From: Acidobacteriota bacterium
Lineage (GTDB): Bacteria > Acidobacteriota > Thermoanaerobaculia > Thermoanaerobaculales > Sulfomarinibacteraceae
Direction of reading: 5' to 3'
DNA length: 6,277 nucleotides
NCBI GenBank assembly: GCA_030637805.1
Contig: DAOWFV010000106.1
Location: forward strand, 1-6,277
The notes below the pieces were generated by a model that saw nothing but the letters and a program-made list of their open reading frames with translations, was not told where the DNA came from and did not search any database. Within the stretch, counting starts at the first letter, position 1. Each line of letters starts with the position of its first letter. This document shows positions 1 to 4,826 of the stretch, piece by piece. Both the position numbers and the translations under genes were made by a program.

Positions 1-1614
1 CTGCAGATCCTCTTCGTGCTGGCGCAGGCTGGGGAGCAGGCGTGGACCGACGATCGTTTGGTTGGATTGTACGAACGCGGGACCCACTTCGGCGCCGACG
101 ACCACCGCCAGCTCGCTGCGTGGCTCAGCGCCCAACCCGGGGAGCTGGTGGAGCTGTGGAGGCGGCTTGCGGCGCTCCCCGGAGTGGAGATCGCCACCAG
201 CCCCTACGCCCATCCCATAATGCCACTGCTGACCGACACCGCGATCGTCGCCGACAGTTGGGCCCCACACCCACCGCCCCGGGTACCCGCCTTCCACCAC
301 CCAGAGGACGCGGTGTGGCAGCTGGCCGCCGGGCTCGAGTTCATGCGCACGCAGGGATTCGAACCGCGGGGGTGCTGGCCGCCGGAAGGCTCGGTCTCCG
401 AGGAGGTCGTGGCTATCTACGGCACTGCCGGGGTAGCTTGGCTGGTCACCGACGAGGGCATCCTCGAACGCAGCCTCGATCACCCCCTTCGCGAGGGGGA
501 AAGGACCCTCCCCGAGCTGTACCGCCCCTGGCGTCTCGCTGTCGGCGGTCCGACCCTCTACTTCCGCGACCGCCACCTGTCCGATGCGATCGGCTTCCAG
601 TACGGGCGGTGGGATGACGAGGGGCGTGCCGCCGAGGCGCTGGTCCGGGAGCTCGAGGCGATCGCCACGGACCTGCCTCCGGAGGCCCGCATCGTCATCG
701 CGCTCGATGGCGAGAATCCCTGGCTTCACTACCCCGAAGGGGGAGGCATCTTTCTGCGGGAGCTCATGGACCGTCTCAACCGGTGCGGGCCGGAGCTCGT
801 GCCCGCCACCCTCGACGAGGCCACCGCCGGCAGCGAGCCGGTCGAGCTGCCGCGTCTCCATCCCGGCTCATGGATCAACTCGGTCTTTGCCACGTGGATC
901 GGCCATCCCGAAAAGACCCGGGCCTGGGAGGTACTGAGCGAGGTCCGCGAGGCGATCGAGCGCGCCGGATGTGAGCGTCCGCCCTCCCTGCTCTTGGCCG
1001 AGGGATCGGACTGGTTCTGGTGGCTCGGCGATGATAACCCTACCGAGCTGGCACCGCTTTATGACCACATCTTTCGTCGCCACCTGGCCGACGCCTGTTC
1101 TCAGGCGGGTATCGAGTCGCCGGTGGACCTCGGCCACCGATTGAAAACCCTCGCCCGCCCGCTGCGGGTGCCGGTCTCCGAGAGCTGGCCGCCACCGATC
1201 CTCGACGGCCGCGTGACCACCTACTTCGAGTGGTCCCTGGCAGCGTGGGTGGAGGGGCCGAACGATGGACCGCTGCGCCGGATGGCGGTGTGGGGCGGCG
1301 GTGGCAGGCTCTACCTCCTGGTCGAGGGCGCCGGCTCGCTCCAGCAGCTCGTCGACGGTGGCCGCCTCAAGGTCCGACTCCTCGCCCCCGACGGCGCCGA
1401 AACCGTGGTGTCGATCGGCGCCGCCGAAAGCCGACCGAGTGACACTGACTGGGCATTGGGCAAGGCCGCGGAGCTCTCGCTGCCTTGGAACGGTGGCCAC
1501 GGCTGGCGCCTCGAGGTGCGCCTCGGAGAATGGCAGCTGCCGGCGGGCGCCGCCCTCCTGCTCGAGCCGTTCCCGGTCGACGAGGAACCCACCGAGCTCC
1601 GTCGAAAGGAGTGA
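1..1614 (+). CDS. Glycoside hydrolase family 57 protein (alpha-amylase/glucanotransferase-like), 5' end outside window
   Basis: The reading frame is open from base 1, so the N-terminus (with the GH57 HQP motif) lies upstream; the GTG at 16 is internal. Residues are counted from that GTG. Family signatures appear in order: the SPYAHPIMPLL segment near 62-72; GCWPPEGSVSEE at 119-130 with the expected nucleophile Glu124; LVTDEGILERS at 143-153; IALDGENPW at 228-236 with the expected acid/base Asp231; PGSWI...WIGHPEKTRAW at 283-304; and EGSDWFWWLGDDN at 329-341. A C-terminal beta-rich domain from about 395 to 532 follows. GH57 enzymes are retaining alpha-glucan hydrolases or transferases (amylase, 4-alpha-glucanotransferase, branching enzyme); which activity this has cannot be read from sequence. 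No signal peptide can be judged because the start is missing. It probably acts on glycogen or maltodextrin and is co-transcribed with galT 4 nt downstream. The family call is secure; the substrate is open. Confidence 0.92.
   Translation: MQILFVLAQAGEQAWTDDRLVGLYERGTHFGADDHRQLAAWLSAQPGELVELWRRLAALPGVEIATSPYAHPIMPLLTDTAIVADSWAPHPPPRVPAFHHPEDAVWQLAAGLEFMRTQGFEPRGCWPPEGSVSEEVVAIYGTAGVAWLVTDEGILERSLDHPLREGERTLPELYRPWRLAVGGPTLYFRDRHLSDAIGFQYGRWDDEGRAAEALVRELEAIATDLPPEARIVIALDGENPWLHYPEGGGIFLRELMDRLNRCGPELVPATLDEATAGSEPVELPRLHPGSWINSVFATWIGHPEKTRAWEVLSEVREAIERAGCERPPSLLLAEGSDWFWWLGDDNPTELAPLYDHIFRRHLADACSQAGIESPVDLGHRLKTLARPLRVPVSESWPPPILDGRVTTYFEWSLAAWVEGPNDGPLRRMAVWGGGGRLYLLVEGAGSLQQLVDGGRLKVRLLAPDGAETVVSIGAAESRPSDTDWALGKAAELSLPWNGGHGWRLEVRLGEWQLPAGAALLLEPFPVDEEPTELRRKE
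1605..1611 (+). promoter_or_regulatory. Ribosome binding site of galT
   Basis: AAAGGAG lies inside the last codons of the GH57 gene and ends 7 nt before the GTG at 1619. This spacing fixes the GTG as the galT start. It also implies that galT is translated from the GH57 transcript, probably with translational coupling. Confidence 0.75.
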
Positions 1615-1618
1615 GAGC

Positions 1619-2656
1619 GTGTCCGAGCTTCGCTATTGCCCGATCAAGCACCGCTGGACTATCGTCGCCCCCGAGCGCAAACAGCGCCCGTACGAATTTC
1701 TGCGCCCCGACCAAGAGGAGGCTCCACCTCCCGAGGCCGACCCGTTTGCAGCCGGTAACGAGACGCTAACCCCGCCGGAGATATTCTCCATCCCCGCCCT
1801 CGACGGCTCCGGCGGGTGGCAGGTCAGGGTCTTCGCCAACAAGTTCCCCGTTCTCCGCGTCGAGGGAGAGGTCCAGCGTGAGGGAGTCGGCCTTAACGAC
1901 ACCGTGAGCGGAGTCGGTGCGCACGAGGTCATCGTCGAGACGCCGGACGCCGGACGCGAGCTCGCCGACCTGAGCGTCGACGAAATCGTTCCCGTCCTCC
2001 AGGCCTACCGGGCCCGACTGGTCGATCTTCGCCGTGACCCTCGCCTGCGGTACGTGCTTATATTCAAGAACAAGGGCCGTGAGGCCGGCGCGGCCATCGC
2101 CCACGCCCACTCGCAGCTCATCGCGACCCCCATCATTCCCACCGTGGTCGTCCAAGAGCTGAACTCCTCGCGCGAGCATTTCCGACACCGTGAACGCTGT
2201 CTGTTTTGCGACATCATCCGCCAGGAGCTTCGTCTGGCAGAACGCATCTGTCTTGAGTCCGACCAATTCCTCGCCATGGCGCCCTTCGCAGCCGGCTTCC
2301 CGTTCGAGACCTGGATTCTGCCCAAGGAGCACAGCTACGATTTCGCCCTCGCGACCGATGCAGAGCTGCGGGGCCTCGCAGCCATCCTCCGCGAGTTCCT
2401 GCGCAGGATGCGGGCCCTTCTCGACGATCCCCCCTACAACCTGGTGCTCCACACCGCCCCCAGCCCCCACCCCCGCCCCGGACGGCCGGACTTCTGGTCC
2501 ACTATCGAACACGACTACCACTGGCACCTGGAAATCGTGCCCCGCATCACCCGCCTCGCCGGTTTCGAGTGGGGATCGGGTTACACGATCAACCCCACCC
2601 CGCCCGAGGAGGCCGCCCGGTTTCTCACCGAGGCAGATCCCGACAGAGAGGAATGA
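1619..2656 (+). CDS. galT: Galactose-1-phosphate uridylyltransferase (HIT superfamily), GalT
   Basis: This is a 345-aa protein starting at GTG 1619, close to the usual GalT length. The family catalyses UDP-glucose + galactose-1-P to glucose-1-P + UDP-galactose through a uridylyl-histidine intermediate (Leloir pathway, cytosol). Visible motifs are the N-terminal CPIKHRWTIVAPERKQRP (7-24), RVFANKFPVL (70-79), AHEVIVETPD (101-110), and the HIT-type catalytic motif HAHSQ (162-166) with nucleophile His164. Then follow CLFCDII (194-200), PFETWILPKEH (228-238) and a C-terminal HWHLEIVPRITRLAGFEWGSG (301-321). The second zinc site of the family (Cys194, Cys197, His238 and a His in HWH) appears intact. 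The first usual CxxC before GNE is replaced by D-P-F-A (41-44), so that zinc site is incomplete. Its place directly after a GH57 gene suggests a role in storage-glucan or hexose-phosphate turnover. A related nucleotidyl transfer, such as ADP-glucose phosphorylase, cannot be excluded. Confidence 0.93.
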   Translation: MSELRYCPIKHRWTIVAPERKQRPYEFLRPDQEEAPPPEADPFAAGNETLTPPEIFSIPALDGSGGWQVRVFANKFPVLRVEGEVQREGVGLNDTVSGVGAHEVIVETPDAGRELADLSVDEIVPVLQAYRARLVDLRRDPRLRYVLIFKNKGREAGAAIAHAHSQLIATPIIPTVVVQELNSSREHFRHRERCLFCDIIRQELRLAERICLESDQFLAMAPFAAGFPFETWILPKEHSYDFALATDAELRGLAAILREFLRRMRALLDDPPYNLVLHTAPSPHPRPGRPDFWSTIEHDYHWHLEIVPRITRLAGFEWGSGYTINPTPPEEAARFLTEADPDREE

Positions 2657-2661
2657 AGGCA

Positions 2662-2693
2662 AATTCGGAATTAGGAATTAGGAATTAGGAATT
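2662..2693 (+). repeat. Tandem heptamer repeat GGAATTA, left arm of inverted repeat
   Basis: Three full GGAATTA units run from 2667 to 2687, with a partial fourth unit to 2693. The stretch 2662-2679 is exactly the reverse complement of 2811-2828, giving an 18-bp perfect inverted repeat. Its AT content contrasts sharply with the surrounding coding DNA. Confidence 0.85.
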
Positions 2694-2695
2694 TT

Positions 2696-2704
2696 AGACG
2701 CGGG
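2696..2704 (+). repeat. Direct repeat AGACGCGGG, copy 1
   Basis: The nine bases AGACGCGGG recur at 2762-2770. Bases 2698-2704 of this copy could pair with CCCGCGT at 2734-2740, competing with the 9-bp stem formed by the second copy. Confidence 0.6.
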
Positions 2705-2731
2705 GAAACGCCTGCGAGCCGTGGAGCCGAC

Positions 2732-2772
2732 TGCCCGCGTTTGGGCGCCAGAAACGCATCCAGACGCGGGCA
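2732..2772. other. Hairpin in the GC-rich core
   Basis: TGCCCGCGT at 2732-2740 pairs perfectly with ACGCGGGCA at 2764-2772, giving a 9-bp stem around a 23-nt loop. A smaller alternative stem, GCGTTT 2737-2742 with AAACGC 2752-2757, overlaps it. No T-run follows on either strand. The pairing is seen in the sequence; a role at RNA or DNA level is not known. Confidence 0.5.
2762..2770 (+). repeat. Direct repeat AGACGCGGG, copy 2
   Basis: This is the second copy of the nonamer at 2696-2704. It forms most of the right side of the 9-bp stem with 2732-2740. Confidence 0.6.
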
Positions 2773-2810
2773 CCACGCCCCAAACCACTCGACCGCCACC
2801 TCGCGCAGGT

Positions 2811-2845
2811 AATTCCTAATTCCGAATTCCGAATTCGAAATTCTA
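2811..2845 (-). repeat. Heptamer repeat array, right arm of inverted repeat, overlapping the dehydrogenase stop codon
   Basis: Read on the minus strand this holds the variant heptamer units GGAATTC, GGAATTC and GGAATTA. Bases 2811-2828 are the exact reverse complement of 2662-2679. The TAG stop of the dehydrogenase (2843-2845) lies at the outer edge of the array, so the repeat abuts or supplies the end of that gene. Confidence 0.8.
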
Positions 2846-3577
2846 GCCTCGCGGCATGGGCAGGAGCGCGCCTCCGGAGACGGGTAGGTCGAGCCCGGTC
2901 AGGTGGCGGGCGAGTCTGTCGTCGCTGAGAAAGACCACCGATTCCGCGACATCCCCGGCCTCCGCGATCCGCGCCAGGGGAACCCCGGAGGTGATCCGTT
3001 CCTCTCGCCCGTCATCGGACAGGGCGGGGGCTGCCATCGGCGTCCGCACCCAACCCGGCGAGACGAGGTTGACCCGGATCGCCGGCGCGAGCTCCTGGGC
3101 AAGCGACTGCACGAACCCCCACAACGCAGCCTTCGAGCCTGCATAATGGCTGTGCCCCGGTTCTCCCCGCTGGCCGGCCGTGGAGCCTATGAACACCATG
3201 CTTCCGCTAGCCATCACCCGCGCCGCCTCGCGTGCGAGGTAGTAGGCGGAGAATGTATTTGTGCGGTACATTTCCTCGAGGCGGTCCCGGTCGAGCTCCT
3301 GAATCGGGCCCGCGTTCCAGATTCCCGCCGAATGGACGAGCACCTGCGGCGCCCCGGCTGCCTCCACCGCAGCCGCACAGCCCTCCTCGCGCGACAGGTC
3401 GGCCTGCACCGGGAGCACCAGCGCCCCGAAATCCTCTGCGATTTCTTCCACAGGACCGGCCTGGGTGTGGTACTGGGCCACCACCCGGTCGCCACGTCCG
3501 AGGAAGGCCAGGGCGCATGCGAAGCCGATACCCGAGGACGCCCCCGTGACCAACACAGTTCGTGGATGCGAAGCCAT
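2843..3577 (-). CDS. Short-chain dehydrogenase/reductase (SDR), FabG-like
   Basis: This is a 244-aa classical SDR, a cytosolic NAD(P)(H)-dependent oxidoreductase of normal length. Seen in sequence: a Rossmann nucleotide-binding motif TGASSGIG at 11-18; D60 after the fourth strand; HSAG at 82-85 in place of the usual NNAG; Asn107; catalytic Ser132, Tyr145 and Lys149 (YxxxK as YAGSK); VSPGWVRTPM at 172-181; and LTGLDLPVSGGALL at the C-terminus. The best start is ATG 3577, giving MASHPRTVLVTG; an in-frame TTG at 3601 lies inside the upstream heptamer repeat and is unlikely. The Shine-Dalgarno sequence is poor, with GGAAGG only 2 nt from the ATG. It lies 113 nt after the cyclase gene and is bracketed by AT-rich repeats. 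The family is broad (3-oxoacyl-ACP reductase, sugar or alcohol dehydrogenases), so the substrate is not assigned. Confidence 0.93.
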   Translation of the reverse strand: MASHPRTVLVTGASSGIGFACALAFLGRGDRVVAQYHTQAGPVEEIAEDFGALVLPVQADLSREEGCAAAVEAAGAPQVLVHSAGIWNAGPIQELDRDRLEEMYRTNTFSAYYLAREAARVMASGSMVFIGSTAGQRGEPGHSHYAGSKAALWGFVQSLAQELAPAIRVNLVSPGWVRTPMAAPALSDDGREERITSGVPLARIAEAGDVAESVVFLSDDRLARHLTGLDLPVSGGALLPMPRG

Positions 3578-3598
3578 TACCTTCCGACCCCCAGATTT

Positions 3599-3619
3599 CA
3601 ATTCTCAATTCTCAATTTT
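3599..3619 (-). repeat. Tandem heptamer repeat (CAATTCT units) upstream of the dehydrogenase
   Basis: The units CAATTCT, CAATTCT and CAATTTT run in tandem. On the minus strand they read AGAATTG, resembling but not matching the array on the other side of the dehydrogenase gene. They lie 22-42 nt upstream of its ATG, in the likely leader. Confidence 0.75.
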
Positions 3620-3674
3620 TTATCTTGAATTTCCGCGCCCTGCCCTGAAATCGGTTGGGCAGACGAAAATTGAG
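3611..3674. other. Nested palindrome between the cyclase and dehydrogenase genes
   Basis: CTCAATTTT at 3611-3619 is the exact reverse complement of AAAATTGAG at 3666-3674. Inside it, CTGCCC at 3640-3645 pairs with GGGCAG at 3657-3662 around an 11-nt loop. The design, AT-rich outer arms and a GC-rich inner stem, resembles the structure at 2662-2828. No T-tract follows the inner stem on the minus strand, so a classical terminator for the cyclase gene is not supported. Confidence 0.5.
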
Positions 3675-3690
3675 GACTGACCACCCAGAA

Positions 3691-4344
3691 TCACGAGTTC
3701 ATCCTTTGCAATATTGCGCGGACCGGAGCTGCCTCGGCGCCCTCGAGCCGCATGGGCAACGCGACCAGGAGGTAGGTGCCCGGTTCAGCATCCGCCAGCC
3801 AAAGGCCTTCGATCCAGGTCATTCCGCGCGCCAGTAGCGCTCGGTGTGCCACCAGCTCCTCCGATTCAAACGAATCAACCGACGGTGTGTCCAGACCCAC
3901 CAGCAGCACGCCGCGATCGGCGAGCCAGTGAACCAACTCGGCAGAAAGGGCCGAAAAACCGGCGCCTATGGATCCATCGATTGGATACGAGTCGCTGCGC
4001 AGCAGGACTCGTGGTGTGGCCGGGGCCCAACCCTCCGGCAGCTCCTGCGAACTCAGCGCCCCGCCCGTTGACGGTACCTTCACAACCTCGGCTGGGCCTA
4101 CGCAGCGGGCGAGAGGCACGCCCTCCACCCCCTCACCGTCAGGATCCAAATGCAAGGGCGCATCGAGGTGAGTGCCCACATGGCAGGTGGTGGAAAACGA
4201 ACTGAGCACGAGGCCCCCCTCTCGGCGCTGTTCGAGCTCGAACGGGCGATCGCCAGGCCACACCGGAGTCCCAGGGCGGAGGGGACGGCTCGCGTCGATC
4301 CACTCGAAAGGGGTCCAGGAATCGACCCGGTCAAGAGGGATCAC
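3691..4344 (-). CDS. kynB: Cyclase-family metal-dependent hydrolase, arylformamidase/kynurenine formamidase-like (KynB)
   Basis: This 217-aa protein has the usual KynB length. KynB hydrolyses N-formylkynurenine to kynurenine plus formate in tryptophan breakdown (cytosol). Motifs in order: WIDASRPLRPGTPVWPGD at 15-32; the cyclase-family metal motif HVGTHLDAPLH at 55-65 (His55, His59, Asp61, His65); GLDTPSVD at 150-157; His167; EGLWL with Glu179 at 179-183; and LLVALPMRLEGAEAAPVRAIL at 192-212. These match the KynB subgroup with its two-metal site, better than generic cyclases. GTG 4344 is preferred because GGGGAG ends 5 nt upstream; an in-frame GTG at 4350 sits directly on that purine run. The start lies within the end of the response regulator gene, suggesting translational coupling. 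No other kynurenine-pathway gene is visible here, so the exact substrate is an inference. Confidence 0.87.
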   Translation of the reverse strand: MIPLDRVDSWTPFEWIDASRPLRPGTPVWPGDRPFELEQRREGGLVLSSFSTTCHVGTHLDAPLHLDPDGEGVEGVPLARCVGPAEVVKVPSTGGALSSQELPEGWAPATPRVLLRSDSYPIDGSIGAGFSALSAELVHWLADRGVLLVGLDTPSVDSFESEELVAHRALLARGMTWIEGLWLADAEPGTYLLVALPMRLEGAEAAPVRAILQRMNS

Positions 4345-4786
4345 TTGCACTCCCCGACGTCGAGTCGAGCTCGGCCTTCACCGCCGCGGCAGCTCGAATG
4401 TGACGCTTCACGAGAGAAACCAGAGCCTGCTGGTCGATGATCGGCTTGGCGACGTAATCGTTGGCGCCCGAGGCAAAAAGAAGCCGCTCCCGGTCTCCCT
4501 TCATAGCGTGGGCGGTGAGCAAGATGACCGGAAGGTTGAGACCCTCGGGGAAATCGCGGATTCGCTGGGTGAGCTCCACCCCGTCCACCTTGACTCCGGA
4601 AACACGCGTGTTTTTGAGGGAAACGTCCATCAACGCCGCCGCAAGGGGTCTGGCCTGCACCAACTCGAGCACCTCATCACCGTCCTCCGAGCAGACCACC
4701 TCGAACCCGCCTACGGCGGTGAGAATCGCCTCCACCAACACCGCGTTGGCGGGATCATCCTCCACGACCAGAATCAACTCTGCCAT
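4331..4786 (-). CDS. Single-domain response regulator (CheY-like receiver)
   Basis: This 151-aa protein is a receiver domain with no output domain. It carries the acidic pocket Glu9-Asp10-Asp11, phospho-acceptor Asp54 in ALMDVSL, Thr91 in ILLTAHAMKGDRE, and Lys114-Pro115 in YVAKPI. Between Asp54 and the DGVELTQRIRD helix there is a loop (SLKNTRVSGVKV) several residues longer than in CheY. I recall a similar longer loop in some stand-alone receivers, for example of cyanobacteria. The C-terminal tail from about 132, rich in Ala then Ser/Asp, is probably disordered. It likely relays a phosphate from a histidine kinase encoded elsewhere; no kinase is visible here. ATG 4786 gives the canonical receiver N-terminus, but no good Shine-Dalgarno is seen. 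It lies 40 nt after the PolX-like gene and its TGA overlaps the cyclase start by 14 nt. Confidence 0.93.
   Translation of the reverse strand: MAELILVVEDDPANAVLVEAILTAVGGFEVVCSEDGDEVLELVQARPLAAALMDVSLKNTRVSGVKVDGVELTQRIRDFPEGLNLPVILLTAHAMKGDRERLLFASGANDYVAKPIIDQQALVSLVKRHIRAAAAVKAELDSTSGSASDPS
4350..4355 (-). promoter_or_regulatory. Ribosome binding site of the cyclase gene
   Basis: GGGGAG on the minus strand ends 5 nt before the GTG at 4344. It lies within the 3' end of the response regulator gene and favours this GTG over the one at 4350. Confidence 0.5.
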
Positions 4787-4826
4787 AGCCCGGATAGCAT
4801 TCTACAAGGTATCTGCTGCCGCCGGA

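Larger units (their letters stand above)
2657..2842. other. Convergent intergenic region with inverted AT-rich arrays and a GC-rich structured core
   Basis: This spacer separates the ends of galT (plus) and the dehydrogenase (minus). It holds no credible ORF. AT-rich heptamer arrays at both edges are in inverted orientation, and the roughly 115-nt core between them is GC-rich with a direct repeat and alternative hairpins. No stem is followed by a T-tract in either direction, so it is not a standard intrinsic terminator. It could still block readthrough between the convergent genes. Alternatives are a small non-autonomous mobile element or a genome-wide interspersed repeat. Confidence 0.6.

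Noticed and set aside
1..6. CTGCAG (PstI site) at the first base, suggesting a cloning junction
   Set aside because: The open reading frame runs smoothly through it with plausible GH57 sequence, and a single six-base match at an edge is not evidence.
1265..1618. Upstream extension of the galT frame into the GH57 gene
   Set aside because: This part is an out-of-frame shadow of GH57, Arg/Ser/Pro-rich. The GTG at 1619 has a proper ribosome binding site and gives the expected GalT N-terminus.
1766..2662. Long antisense open frame (about 298 codons) opposite galT
   Set aside because: It lies wholly opposite a well-supported GalT with catalytic motifs. Its translation shows no family motif, and long antisense frames are expected in GC-rich DNA.
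2732..2772. Intrinsic terminator between galT and the dehydrogenase
   Set aside because: The stem is strong, but no T-tract follows it on either strand and the loop is 23 nt, so a standard Rho-independent terminator is not supported.
2662..2845. CRISPR-like array
   Set aside because: The units are 7 nt with no spacers and occur as inverted arms around one core, so this is simple tandem repetition, not CRISPR.
2903..3628. Plus-strand open frame opposite the dehydrogenase
   Set aside because: The minus strand encodes a full SDR with a YxxxK catalytic motif. The plus frame has no recognisable motif and ends in the heptamer repeat.
3599..3640. Sigma-70 promoter for the dehydrogenase in the AT-rich leader
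   Set aside because: TTGAGA and TTCAAG on the minus strand could serve as -35 boxes, but no convincing -10 box lies at 16-18 nt. The matches follow from the repeat itself.
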